The translations under genes were made by a program, and so were the position numbers. A stretch of 64,000 nucleotides of DNA from Verrucomicrobiia bacterium (lineage in GTDB: Bacteria; Verrucomicrobiota; Verrucomicrobiia; Limisphaerales; DASXHY01), in NCBI GenBank assembly GCA_035629175.1, contig DASPIL010000076.1, forward strand, positions 1 through 64,000, read 5' to 3'. Position 1 is the stretch's first letter, and every line of letters begins with the position of its first letter. The notes beneath the pieces were generated by a model. That model was not told where the DNA came from. It was given only the letters and a program-made list of their open reading frames with translations, and searched no databases. This document shows positions 9,631 through 17,847 of this stretch, piece after piece.

Positions 9631-10722
9631 ATGCGCTTTCTCATGCTCAACTGGCGCGATCCGGAGAATCCCCTAGCAGGCGGCGCGGAGCGCGTGTCCG
9701 TCGCATATATGCGAGAGCTGGTTCGACGCGGCCATCAGGTCTGCTGGTTCGCCAATGATTTTCCGGGCGCAAAACGCGAATGTGAAATCGACGGCATTCG
9801 ATATGTTCGCGGCGGCGGCAAGGGCACGTCGGTTTTGAAGGCGAGGGCGTGGTATCACACGCAGCCGCGGTTTGACCTGGTCATCGATCAACACCACGGC
9901 ATCCCATGGTATGCGCCCTGGTGGTGCGGCACCAAAAGCGTCGCCTATATCCACGAGGTGCTGGGCCCGATCTGGAAAAGCTTTTACGCACCGCCCCTGA
10001 GCAGTATCGGCGAAGTCCAGGAGCGCTGGACGCATTGGTTATATCGGGAGATCCCGTTCTGGACGCCGTCGGATTCCACCCGTCTGGCCTTGGAAAAAAG
10101 CGGCGTGCGGAGGGTGAAGGTGATTCCAAATGGATGCGACACGGTTCCGCTCCCTGCCCTGCCAGCCAAGCCGCTCCAGCAGCCGTTGCGATTGATTTCG
10201 GTGTCGCGGCTGGCGCCAAACAAACGCATTGATCATACCGTAAGGGCAACCGCCCATCTCTTACAATGCGGCGTGGACGTCTTGCTGACCATTGTCGGGG
10301 GCGGCGAGGTTCGGGGGGAGTTGGAGCGCCTGGCCAGTTCATTGAAACTTGATAGCCGCGTGCGCTTTGCTGGATCCGTTTCCGAGGAAGAAAAGAATCG
10401 CGAACTGCAGGAGGCCCACATTCTCGTCCATTGTTCGGTTCGCGAAGGCTGGGGGCTCAATGTGCTGGAGGCAAACGCGATGGGAACGCCTGCGGTTGTT
10501 TATCCCGTTGGCGGATTGGTTGATTCCACCGTGCACAACGAAACGGGATTGATTGCCCCTGCAGAATCCCCCGAGTCAGTTGCGGACGCTGTGAAGAGTC
10601 TTGTGGATCATCCGTTGGCGTATGCGCGTCTGCGACAGAACGCGTGGGAACGGTCGAAGGAATATCAATGGTCGCGCGTGCTGCCGCAGGCGTGCGACTG
10701 GCTTGAAGCCGAAGCCCGTTAA
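9631..10722 (+). CDS. GT4-type glycosyltransferase (GT-B fold)
   Basis: Probably transfers a sugar from a nucleotide donor to a surface glycan or lipid intermediate on the cytoplasmic side. Early residues show the glycine-rich loop after strand 1 (MRFLMLNWRDPENPLAGGAERV). The C-terminal Rossmann lobe has RLISVSRLAPNKRIDH and the donor-binding EGWGLNVLEANAMGTPAVVY, with the E-x7-E pair. Length is about 363 aa, normal for GT4. The ATG at 9631 fits the conserved N-terminus; no clear Shine-Dalgarno sequence is visible. Its stop codon overlaps the stop of the convergent transaldolase gene by 4 nt. Donor and acceptor are unknown; the heptose genes next door make a GDP-heptose donor possible. Confidence 0.88.
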   Translation: MRFLMLNWRDPENPLAGGAERVSVAYMRELVRRGHQVCWFANDFPGAKRECEIDGIRYVRGGGKGTSVLKARAWYHTQPRFDLVIDQHHGIPWYAPWWCGTKSVAYIHEVLGPIWKSFYAPPLSSIGEVQERWTHWLYREIPFWTPSDSTRLALEKSGVRRVKVIPNGCDTVPLPALPAKPLQQPLRLISVSRLAPNKRIDHTVRATAHLLQCGVDVLLTIVGGGEVRGELERLASSLKLDSRVRFAGSVSEEEKNRELQEAHILVHCSVREGWGLNVLEANAMGTPAVVYPVGGLVDSTVHNETGLIAPAESPESVADAVKSLVDHPLAYARLRQNAWERSKEYQWSRVLPQACDWLEAEAR

Positions 10723-11444
10723 AGGGTGAAACGCGCGGCGGTCGCGTCGGCTGCAAACGTCTTCACGGTGTCCAGTGACAACGCGTTGAGATCCATCCCA
10801 GCCATCTTGATCGCCTTGTTCAGGATGTCATGGGGAACCGTCACAATATGGCATCCGCATTGGTCGGCCTGGAAGATGTTGAGCACTTCCCGGACGCTGG
10901 CCCACAGCAACTCCGCTTTCGGCTGGGTGCCTTGGAGAAGCGCGAGGCTCTCGCGCATCATCGGAATCGGATCACGCCCCGTGTCAGCCACGCGTCCTGC
11001 AAACACCGAGACAACCGACCGCACGTCAGGATTCAACGCGGCGGCAACGCCTCGCACCTGCTCAAGCGTCAGGATCGCGGTAATGTTCAGTTGCACGCCT
11101 TCTGCGCCAAGTTCCTTCACGAGGGGCAGCGTCGATTCGCCGCGCGTGTTCGTAATGGGAATTTTCGCGTAGACGTTTTTTTGCCATCGCGAGATCTTCA
11201 ACGCCTGCCGCTTCATCTCAGGAAACTCGTCGGAAAACACCTCGAACGAAATGGGCTTGGACGTCACCGTGAGGAGCACGTCCCTGGCGAAGCTTTCGTA
11301 ATCTTCAATGCCGACCTTTCGCATCAGGGACGGATTCGTCGTCATGCCCTTGATCAGCGGGCTGGTGTAAAGATCCAGCATCCCGGCCTTGTCGGCGCCA
11401 TCGGCAAAGATTTGAACGCGAAGTGACTCAAGAGGGTTCGGCAT
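10719..11444 (-). CDS. transaldolase family protein
   Basis: A TIM-barrel class I aldolase of about 241 aa, the size of the short TalC/FSA-like transaldolases. Visible motifs are LIKGMTTNPSLM after the first strand, the Schiff-base lysine in YAKIPITN, the region GVQLNITAILTLEQV, and VSVFAGRVADTGRDP. The start MPNPLESLRVQIFADGAD at 11444 fits the family; the open frame upstream is not conserved in character. It follows gmhB in the same direction, 157 bp downstream, and may supply or drain sedoheptulose 7-phosphate, the substrate of the GmhA-like isomerase; that link is inference. It could instead be a fructose-6-phosphate aldolase. Confidence 0.85.
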   Translation of the reverse strand: MPNPLESLRVQIFADGADKAGMLDLYTSPLIKGMTTNPSLMRKVGIEDYESFARDVLLTVTSKPISFEVFSDEFPEMKRQALKISRWQKNVYAKIPITNTRGESTLPLVKELGAEGVQLNITAILTLEQVRGVAAALNPDVRSVVSVFAGRVADTGRDPIPMMRESLALLQGTQPKAELLWASVREVLNIFQADQCGCHIVTVPHDILNKAIKMAGMDLNALSLDTVKTFAADATAARFTL

Positions 11445-11553
11445 AAATTCAGGTTGAAACTTAATGGCAACCCGTTTCCACAGCAACCCGGTTTTGCGCA
11501 ATGTGAACCTCCACCAACCTCGCAGCGCAACAGGTTTCTCCCGCCGCGCGGGA

Positions 11554-11643
11554 CTGTATCGCGGGCTTCCAAGACGGCAGGCGGTAGTCGACGCGAAGAG
11601 GTTAGGAAACCCCCGATACAGCAGACTCGGCGGACTGCGCTAC
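11554..11643 (-). repeat. dispersed palindromic repeat, copy A (overlaps the 3' end of gmhB)
   Basis: Read on the minus strand, this copy begins GTAGCGCAG (11643-11635), contains GGTTTCCTAACCT, and ends with GGAAGCCCGCGATACAG at 11554. It aligns over about 90 bp with the copy at 25492-25606 and, in its second half, with those at 40062 and 45297. The gmhB reading frame runs into it and uses its TAA. Confidence 0.75.
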
Positions 11644-12192
11644 GATCAACGCTGCGGCTTCGATCAAACTGGCGGCGCGAAAATCAGGTTGCGCGCGCAG
11701 CGGCTCGTCGTAGGCGTAATCTATTAAAACGGTTCGAACGCCCACGGCTTTGCCGCAGTCAATGTCGCGCCAGCGGTCTCCCACCATCCAGCTTCGCGCC
11801 AGGTCGAGGTTCAATTCCCGGGTCGCGCGCAGCAGCATTCCTGGTCTTGGTTTTCGGCAATCGCAGTCTGAAGCGCCCTTGCCAGGATGAAAGCAGACTT
11901 CCACTCGGTCGACAGGGAGTTGCGCGACGAGGCGTTGATGAATCGCATCGACGACTGCCTGCTTCATCGTGCCCCGGCCTACGTCAGGCTGGTTGGTGGC
12001 AACAACGAGCGCAAATCCAGCAGCTTTCAACTGGCGGCACGCATCCGCAACCCCAGGCAGGATTTCGAACTCGCTCAGCGAACGCGGCGGATAGGGTTTG
12101 CCGTCGCGCTGCAGCGCGCGGTTGATCACGCCGTCGCGATCGAGGAACACCGCGGGCCGGCTGCCATGAACCCGTTGTTGATTGTCGCTCAC
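11602..12192 (-). CDS. gmhB: D-glycero-D-manno-heptose 1,7-bisphosphate phosphatase
   Basis: A HAD-superfamily phosphatase that removes the 7-phosphate from heptose 1,7-bisphosphate in nucleotide-heptose synthesis. HAD motif I is VFLDRDGVINR (Asp18 nucleophile, Asp20 acid/base). VVATNQPDVGRG is motif II. The GmhB zinc loop has the C-x-H...C-x-C pattern in CFHPGKGASDCDCRKP, and motif IV is MVGDRWRDI. At about 196 aa it is close to the usual length. The last roughly 14 residues (VAQSAESAVSGVS) are encoded by the dispersed repeat and are not part of the HAD fold. The gene follows gmhA by 22 bp in the same direction. Confidence 0.9.
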   Translation of the reverse strand: MSDNQQRVHGSRPAVFLDRDGVINRALQRDGKPYPPRSLSEFEILPGVADACRQLKAAGFALVVATNQPDVGRGTMKQAVVDAIHQRLVAQLPVDRVEVCFHPGKGASDCDCRKPRPGMLLRATRELNLDLARSWMVGDRWRDIDCGKAVGVRTVLIDYAYDEPLRAQPDFRAASLIEAAALIVAQSAESAVSGVS

Positions 12193-12214
12193 GCGATCTG
12201 CAGGCGCGGTGCCT

Positions 12215-12811
12215 TCATCGAGTGCTTTCCCATTTGGTCTTTCCGACCTTCAGATTCGGATGCGACACAATGAGGTGCCACACAATTCCCTGGAATGCTT
12301 CAGCATGCGGAGTAACGTGGTCGGGGTTCACTGTCGGAATGATCACGCATGCGGTGGCTTCCTTCGCTGTGTATCCGCCGTCGCGCCCCACGATACCCGT
12401 GATCGTTGCGCCCGCCTGCCTGGCGAGTTGAATCGCGCTGACAAGGTTCGGGCTGACGTTCTTTTCGATATTGCCGCCGCCGACCGATAAAACGAGCAGA
12501 CCGTCCTTCGAGTTCAGGCGGCTTCCCTTTAACCATTCGGCAAAGATCGTCGCCCATCCGTCATCGTTCGTACGCGCGGTGAGTTCGGAGACATTGTCTG
12601 TGGGGGCGTAACATTCGAATCCGCAAATCTTGCGAAAGTCGTTCACGGCGTGGCTGGCATTGGCAGCGCTGCCGCCGACGCCCAGGATGAACAACCGCCC
12701 GCCCCGTTCCCGCACGGCGGCCAGGGCATCAACGACGCGCTCGATAGCATCGGGTTGCAGTTGTTGCGTGACCTGCTGAACCTCCTGTAAAAACTGCTGC
12801 GCAAAGCTCAT
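12215..12811 (-). CDS. gmhA: SIS-domain sedoheptulose 7-phosphate isomerase (GmhA-like)
   Basis: Isomerises sedoheptulose 7-phosphate to D-glycero-D-manno-heptose 7-phosphate, the first step of the heptose pathway. The SIS fold is shown by LFILGVGGSAANASHAVNDFRK (phosphate-binding loop GVGGSAANASH near residues 43-53), ELTARTNDDGW, LLVLSVGGGNIEKNVSPNL, and the C-terminal HAEAFQGIVWHLIVSH (the GmhA-type Glu/His region). The open frame runs far upstream, but MSFAQQFLQEVQQ at 12811 starts the helical region and gives the normal length of about 198 aa. It lies between the nucleotidyltransferase and gmhB on the same strand. The motif is somewhat divergent from enterobacterial GmhA, so another phosphosugar isomerase is possible. 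Confidence 0.82.
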   Translation of the reverse strand: MSFAQQFLQEVQQVTQQLQPDAIERVVDALAAVRERGGRLFILGVGGSAANASHAVNDFRKICGFECYAPTDNVSELTARTNDDGWATIFAEWLKGSRLNSKDGLLVLSVGGGNIEKNVSPNLVSAIQLARQAGATITGIVGRDGGYTAKEATACVIIPTVNPDHVTPHAEAFQGIVWHLIVSHPNLKVGKTKWESTR

Positions 12812-12874
12812 GGGCGAAATGGAAACAGTTTGAACGACGGCTTGGAAAGGGGAAAGTCTCGCGAGCGTAGCGTC

Positions 12875-12987
12875 GGGCATCCCTGCCTGACGTGGAGGGC
12901 GTGCATCCTTGCCGCCCGAAAAAAACCGTGAAGCACGAGACATACTGAAAATTTTCCAACGCGCTCGATCCCAGGATGCATCCTTGC
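12875..12987. repeat. short direct repeats upstream of gmhA
   Basis: Three related words occur in the non-coding gap between gmhA and the nucleotidyltransferase gene: GGGCATCCCTGCC at 12875-12887, GTGCATCCTTGCC at 12901-12913, and GCATCCTTGC at 12978-12987. The 184-bp gap holds no gene I can support. It could carry an internal promoter for gmhA-gmhB, but no clear -35/-10 pair is seen. Confidence 0.4.
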
Positions 12988-12995
12988 GACAGTGT

Positions 12996-13721
12996 TTATT
13001 CCGTTTTTCCCGGCTGTTGAATAAGAAACGCATCCAGTTCAGCAAGGCCCGCGGGCGAACCGATTTCATAAAAGCGCTCCGCAACCTCGTAACCCGCCAG
13101 TTGACGACTGGCAACCAGCGCCGACATCACCTCAGCGAGGTCAAATTGCTCGCCTGGCGCATACGCCTCGAAAATAGAGGCCTTGAACAAACTCAGGCCG
13201 TAATCGATGTGATGCATTTCAGGGACCTTGTTCTTCTTGTCGTAAACCGCGATCCGATTGTCGCGAAAGACCACATTGCTCGTGTCGTAACGTCCTTCGT
13301 TGCGATACACGGTCATGCAACCATCCTTCCAGCTGTCGCGCCAGAAATCCGCCACTGCGTGATAATCAACGGGAAGATAGGAATCCCCGTACAACACGAA
13401 GAACTCAGATCCAAGTTTGGGAAGCGCCTGGCGCAGGGCTCCTCCCGTTCCCAGCAGAACAGGTCCGTCAAAGGAGTAGTCGAGTGTAATGCCGAACTGG
13501 GAACCATTCCCAAAATCGCGTTGGATCATTTCTCCCAGATGCCCCACGCACAACACTGCGCGGCGAATGCCGCGTTCGTGCAACAGTTCCAGTTGGTGGG
13601 CCAGGAAGGGACGCCCCGCAACAGACACCAGGGATTTCGGAATTTTCTCGGTAATCGGACGCAACCGGGTTGCGAGTCCGCCAGCAAGGATGGCGACGGG
13701 CATGTCGAGCGGCGCAGTCAT
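12996..13721 (-). CDS. sugar-1-phosphate nucleotidyltransferase (HddC-like)
   Basis: Catalyses NTP + sugar 1-phosphate to NDP-sugar + PPi. Residues 8-31 carry the pyrophosphorylase signature AILAGGLATRLRPIT...KIPKSL. LLGTGGALRQA and FVLYGDSYLP follow, the latter supplying the metal-binding Asp, with YEIGSPAGLAELDAFL at the C-terminus. About 241 aa is typical of the short HddC/RfbF-type enzymes. Its start overlaps the stop of the heptose-kinase-like gene (ATGA at 13718-13721). Together with HddA-, GmhA- and GmhB-like genes it is most simply D-glycero-alpha-D-manno-heptose 1-phosphate guanylyltransferase. The nucleotide used cannot be read from the sequence. Confidence 0.85.
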   Translation of the reverse strand: MTAPLDMPVAILAGGLATRLRPITEKIPKSLVSVAGRPFLAHQLELLHERGIRRAVLCVGHLGEMIQRDFGNGSQFGITLDYSFDGPVLLGTGGALRQALPKLGSEFFVLYGDSYLPVDYHAVADFWRDSWKDGCMTVYRNEGRYDTSNVVFRDNRIAVYDKKNKVPEMHHIDYGLSLFKASIFEAYAPGEQFDLAEVMSALVASRQLAGYEVAERFYEIGSPAGLAELDAFLIQQPGKTE

Positions 13722-14698
13722 GAATTAATCAGCTTGGTGCCTTCGAAGTCGAATCGAAAGCGCACTTCCTTCAGCCCAGCCTGGCGCATCGCATGTCGCA
13801 GCCGTGTTTTGTCATCGGCGTAGAACATCAGGAACCCGCCTCCGCCTGCGCCGATCAACTTCCCTCCGAGCGCGCCGTTCGCCATGGCGAGATCGTACCA
13901 CTCATTGATCTTCGGATTGCTCATGCCGCCCGACCGCTGCATCTTGCGCTGCCAATGGACATCCATCAACCGCGCAAATGCATGCAGGTTTCCGCCTTCC
14001 AGCGCGCTTTGGCTTTGGAATCCGAGTTCCTTGACGAAATGAAGATTCTCAATCATCGAGGCATCCGCAGCTTTGCTCTTCTGGTCCTGCTCCTTGAGAA
14101 TAGCGGATGCCGATCGCGAGTAGCCTGTGAAAAAGAGCAGGAGGTTGTCCTCGAGGTTGTACCGCGTTTCCTCCGAAAGCTTCAAAGGCCAGGCTTCGAC
14201 CTTGCCGCCAGGATGAAATCGAAAGCAGGTGATGCCGCCAAACGCAGCAATGTATTGATCCTGTTTGCCGATCGGTTCCTTCAGGCGATTCAACTCGATG
14301 TCGCACGCCTGTTCAGCGAGTTCGGCGGGATGAACAAGATTGCGCTTGTACGTGTGGAGCGCCTTGAGAAGCGCGGTGGTGAAACTTCCTGAAGATCCGA
14401 GGCCTGTTCCTGCGGGAATGTCTGCCATCGATGTGAGTTCAAGCGATTCGCCCGAAAGACCGACGAGATCGAAGGCTTCGCGGATGATCGGATGCTCCAG
14501 CACTGCTGCGTGCGCCACGCGTTCGAGTTTCGAATACTTGACGATGAGATCGGGAACGAAGGTCTCGTGCAGCGTGATGTAGACGTATTTGTCGATGGCG
14601 GCGGCGATCAGAAAGCCGGAATGTTGCTCGTAATACGAAGGCAGGTCGGTGCCGCCGCCGCCAAGGCTGATGCGAAGGGGAGAGCGGGAGAGGATCAT
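13718..14698 (-). CDS. GHMP kinase, D-glycero-D-manno-heptose 7-phosphate kinase-like (HddA)
   Basis: An ATP-dependent small-molecule kinase of about 326 aa. The N-terminus MILSRSPLRISLGGGGTDLPSYY and the ATP loop IPAGTGLGSSGSFTTALLKAL (the GLGSS motif) are both typical of the HddA/Fkp-like heptokinase group. LNRLKEPIGKQDQYIAAFGG and the C-terminal GGKLIGAGGGGFLMFY complete the GHMP motifs. The start at 14698 is fixed by the conserved N-terminus and overlaps the stop of the preceding Gfo/Idh gene (ATGA). Known family members phosphorylate heptose 7-phosphate at O1 for GDP-heptose synthesis. A second paralogue lies at 47916-49013. Confidence 0.87.
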   Translation of the reverse strand: MILSRSPLRISLGGGGTDLPSYYEQHSGFLIAAAIDKYVYITLHETFVPDLIVKYSKLERVAHAAVLEHPIIREAFDLVGLSGESLELTSMADIPAGTGLGSSGSFTTALLKALHTYKRNLVHPAELAEQACDIELNRLKEPIGKQDQYIAAFGGITCFRFHPGGKVEAWPLKLSEETRYNLEDNLLLFFTGYSRSASAILKEQDQKSKAADASMIENLHFVKELGFQSQSALEGGNLHAFARLMDVHWQRKMQRSGGMSNPKINEWYDLAMANGALGGKLIGAGGGGFLMFYADDKTRLRHAMRQAGLKEVRFRFDFEGTKLINS

Positions 14699-15672
14699 AC
14701 GTAAATGGCTTCGACAACGCGCAGAGCCGCCTTCGCTTCCTTGATGCCAGGAACAGGCGTTCGACCGAGGCGTATGTCTTCGAAAAATTCCTGCATTTCG
14801 AGCTTCCACGACTCGTCGCCACGCGGAAATTCCCAGATCGTCGTTTCAGGGGGACCCATCTGCGGCAGCATCTTGTAATAGGTCAGGCGCTCGACGCCGT
14901 AGCTTCCGCCCAACCCTTCCCAGTGCAGCTTCCCGTCGCGACCGTAAATTTCCAGGCTGAAGAGGTTCTTCCACTCACTGCAGCTCACGTGCAGCCAGGC
15001 AGTGTTACCCGCCGCGTTGCGAAGGTTCAGGAATGCGTTGTCATCCACAGGCATGTCCCAGAAATACGTCGTCGCGTGGCCGTTGACCTGCGTAAGCTCG
15101 CCGAGAAAAATCCCGGCCAGATCGATCAGGTGAACGCCCTGGTCGATCAATTCGCCGCCGCCTGAAAGTTTTGGATCAGCCCGCCACTCCCTATCGTAGC
15201 CGACGCGGCCGCCGTGCCCGTACCGTCCGCGAACAAACATCATCGAGCCGAGCACGCCGCTCCGAAAAAGTTCCAACGCCTTGAGAGCGGCGGGATGATA
15301 ACGGTGATTGTAGCCAACGCGTACTTGAACGCGCTTTCGCGTCGCGATGGATTCCAGGCGTTCCAATTCGGAAACGCGGATTGCGCCAGGCTTTTCAACG
15401 AGCACGTGTTTGCCCGCTTCGGCCGCCAGGCATGCGATCTCGGATAACGATGAGTTCAACGTCGCGATCAGCACAGCATCCACGCCGGGCGAAGTCACGG
15501 CATCCGATACAGATTGGGTTGCGACGCATTCCGGCGTCTGCGCCGCAAGCTTCCGCGCGCGCTCAAGGTTCAGGTCGCACGCGACCGAGACACAGCCAGG
15601 CGGCAGGTTGTTGAGGCGCTTCTGGCCGATGAGGCCGCAGCCGATCAATGCAACGCGAACAGGACAGCTCAT
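14695..15672 (-). CDS. Gfo/Idh/MocA family sugar oxidoreductase
   Basis: An NAD(P)-dependent dehydrogenase, likely acting on a sugar or nucleotide sugar of the surrounding pathway. It opens with the Rossmann fingerprint VRVALIGCGLIGQKRL, then has HVLVEKPGAIRVSELERL (the family's EKP motif, near residue 92), and the second-domain strand region LSGGGELIDQGVHLIDLAGIF carrying the conserved His. Length is about 325 aa, normal. It lies in the operon with an ATGA overlap downstream and 1 bp after the SDR stop. Members in surface-glycan clusters often make 3-keto or amino sugars; the actual substrate is unknown. Confidence 0.87.
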   Translation of the reverse strand: MSCPVRVALIGCGLIGQKRLNNLPPGCVSVACDLNLERARKLAAQTPECVATQSVSDAVTSPGVDAVLIATLNSSLSEIACLAAEAGKHVLVEKPGAIRVSELERLESIATRKRVQVRVGYNHRYHPAALKALELFRSGVLGSMMFVRGRYGHGGRVGYDREWRADPKLSGGGELIDQGVHLIDLAGIFLGELTQVNGHATTYFWDMPVDDNAFLNLRNAAGNTAWLHVSCSEWKNLFSLEIYGRDGKLHWEGLGGSYGVERLTYYKMLPQMGPPETTIWEFPRGDESWKLEMQEFFEDIRLGRTPVPGIKEAKAALRVVEAIYV

Positions 15673-15673
15673 T

Positions 15674-16537
15674 TCAGTTCCACTTCTTGCCGCGATCCTC
15701 GGGGACGATGCGTCGCAGGCAGTAAATGTCAGATGCTTTCAATTCATCGCGATGCTCATGAAGCGCCGCCCACGGATCCCATTGGGCGCTGATCAGTTTG
15801 CCCGTGATGCCGATGCTCTCCTGGCTTCCAAGGTACACGGCGAGATCGGCGCCGAGGCTCAAAGGCGTGGCACCTTCCGCCTTCCATTTTTTATTCTTGT
15901 CGAAGAACGCCTGGCCCACTTTTTCCGGGCCGGCAGCAATCACTTCTTCGACGAGGCGCGTTGCGAGAGCGCCTGGCGCGATGGCGTTGACATCGACGTT
16001 GAACGCGCGCAGTTCCTCGGCGAGCGTTTCCATGAGACGCACCACGGCGGCCTTTGAGGCAGCGTAGGAACTGATGTTTGGAAGGGGATTGGTAGCGCCG
16101 CCGCCCGACAACACGACAATCTTGCCCGCGCGCCTTTGCTTGAAATGTGGAATCAAGGCGCGGCAGGGAAGAAGGACGCCGAACAAGTTGATGTCGATCG
16201 CCCGCCGCCATTCGTCGATCGAGACCGATTCAGTCGGACCCATCGGGCCGTATACACCGGCGTTGTTAACCAGGATATCGATGTTGCCGAGTTCGTTGAG
16301 CGCGAAGCTGGCGAGATCGTTGACCTGAACTTCAGAGGAGACGTCGCAGGCGCGCGCGAGGACCTTGCTCCGAGCGGGAGCGAGGCGTCGCAATTGATCC
16401 CGCGAGCCGAGCAGCGTCTTTTCATCGCGCGAGCAAATCACGACGTTCGCGCCTTCACGGACGTAAGCTTCGGCAATCGCAAGGCCAAGACCCTGGCTGC
16501 CGCCTGTGATGAGCGCGTTGCGCTGGGAGAGTTTCAT
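15674..16537 (-). CDS. short-chain dehydrogenase/reductase (SDR)
   Basis: A classical SDR of about 287 aa using NAD(P). The cofactor motif is ALITGGSQGLGLAIAEAY near residues 8-25, NNAG occurs in DILVNNAGVYGP, and the catalytic Ser and Tyr-Lys pair are in LSGGGATNP...SSYAASKAAVVR (YxxxK). It sits between the UGDH-like gene (4-nt overlap) and the Gfo/Idh gene, so it probably reduces or oxidises a sugar intermediate of the same pathway. The family is broad; the substrate cannot be assigned. Confidence 0.87.
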   Translation of the reverse strand: MKLSQRNALITGGSQGLGLAIAEAYVREGANVVICSRDEKTLLGSRDQLRRLAPARSKVLARACDVSSEVQVNDLASFALNELGNIDILVNNAGVYGPMGPTESVSIDEWRRAIDINLFGVLLPCRALIPHFKQRRAGKIVVLSGGGATNPLPNISSYAASKAAVVRLMETLAEELRAFNVDVNAIAPGALATRLVEEVIAAGPEKVGQAFFDKNKKWKAEGATPLSLGADLAVYLGSQESIGITGKLISAQWDPWAALHEHRDELKASDIYCLRRIVPEDRGKKWN

Positions 16538-17847
16538 AGGGCGCGTCCGACGGAAAGATGCTCAACGCCCGGCATATCTTTCAATTCCTTTTCCAGAAAG
16601 CGATTGGCGTCCACGACGATCGGGGAGCGCATTCGCGACACGAGTTTTGGCCAGGGCGCATCGCGGAACTCAGGCCACTCGGTGCACAGCACAACGGCAT
16701 CGGCGTCATTCACGGCCTCCTCGACATTGGCGAGCACGGCAACCTGCTCCAAACCCGCGGCGGACGTTTTCACCAAAGGATCAAACGCGCGCACCCTGGC
16801 GCCCGCGCGCAACAGCTGATGGCACAGCTCGACTGCGGCGCTGCGGCGCAGTGTGTCGGTGCCCGGTTTGTAGGTGAGGCCCAGCACCGTGATTGTTTTC
16901 GCGCGTAATTCGCCGAGCCGCATCTGCAGCCGCCGAAACATCCATCCGCGGTGCAGGTCGTTGCTTTGCTTGATTGCGGGAATGAGTGACAGGGGTTCGT
17001 TCCGCGACCGCCCTAATTTCGTAAGCGTGACGACGTCGCGAGCGAGAGTGCCGCCCGCGAACGGACCGCCTGGGCCAAGATAAGCGCGGAGCCCGATGCG
17101 CGGTTCGCTTTTCAATCCAGCCGAGACTTCTTTCGCATCCGCGCCGGTCAGTTCGCAAAGCCGCGCGATCTCGTTGATGAAAGTGACCGAAACGGCAAGG
17201 AATGAATTGAGAGCATGCTTCACCATCTCGGCCGATTCGGTTCGCATGAAGAGAATCTGCGAAGTGAACGGAGCGAACAGCTCTTGCAGCAGTTCACGGC
17301 GTTGTTCGCTTCGAGTTCCGATCACGACCCGATCCGCCTTTTCAAACGATTCAATCGCCTTCCCCAGGCGCAGGTTTTCGGGCGAACAGGCAAACTGAAA
17401 ATCGGGAAACTCACGTTCCAGCGCGGCGCACGTGCCGACAGGCAGTTGCGCGGAAATCAAGACGAGGGTCCCGGGAGCTGTCGAGGCCAGCGCACACCGC
17501 AATTGCGCCAGGACAGCATCCACCTCCGATTCGTCATCCTCATTCACGGGTGTGTCCGCGCAGAGCCACACGACATCGGCTTCAGCGCAAGCCGAGGCTG
17601 GATCTGTAGTGAAACTTAATCTCTTTGATTGCAGCCCGGCGGCGAGCAGTTCGTTCAGGCCGGACTCGAACAGCGGGGCCTTGCCTTCACTGAGACGCGC
17701 GATGTTGGCGGTATCATCGTCGAGTCCGGCCACACGGAAATGTCTCGCACAGCATGCGGCAGTGACCGTTCCGAGATGCCATAACCCGACGACAACGATC
17801 GACAAGGAACCGCTGCCACGATCGTTCGGTTCACGCTCGCTTTTCAT
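16534..17847 (-). CDS. UDP-glucose/GDP-mannose dehydrogenase-like protein lacking the catalytic Cys
   Basis: A three-domain nucleotide-sugar dehydrogenase homologue of 437 aa. The N-terminal Rossmann motif is VVVGLWHLGTVTAACCA (residues 18-34). VWLCADTPVNEDD and ACSPENLRLG follow, then the central helix AEMVKHALNSFLAVSVTFINE with the conserved Lys and Asn. The active-site segment normally reading FGGxCLPKD is FAGGTLARD here: the nucleophilic Cys is Thr (about residue 267), and Pro-Lys is Ala-Arg. The C-terminal UDP-binding domain (TVLGLTYKPGTDTLRRS) is intact. Without the Cys the usual second oxidation to a uronic acid should fail, so it may stop at the aldehyde or catalyse another reaction. 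It overlaps the upstream epimerase gene by 17 bp and the SDR by 4. Confidence 0.85.
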   Translation of the reverse strand: MKSEREPNDRGSGSLSIVVVGLWHLGTVTAACCARHFRVAGLDDDTANIARLSEGKAPLFESGLNELLAAGLQSKRLSFTTDPASACAEADVVWLCADTPVNEDDESEVDAVLAQLRCALASTAPGTLVLISAQLPVGTCAALEREFPDFQFACSPENLRLGKAIESFEKADRVVIGTRSEQRRELLQELFAPFTSQILFMRTESAEMVKHALNSFLAVSVTFINEIARLCELTGADAKEVSAGLKSEPRIGLRAYLGPGGPFAGGTLARDVVTLTKLGRSRNEPLSLIPAIKQSNDLHRGWMFRRLQMRLGELRAKTITVLGLTYKPGTDTLRRSAAVELCHQLLRAGARVRAFDPLVKTSAAGLEQVAVLANVEEAVNDADAVVLCTEWPEFRDAPWPKLVSRMRSPIVVDANRFLEKELKDMPGVEHLSVGRAL

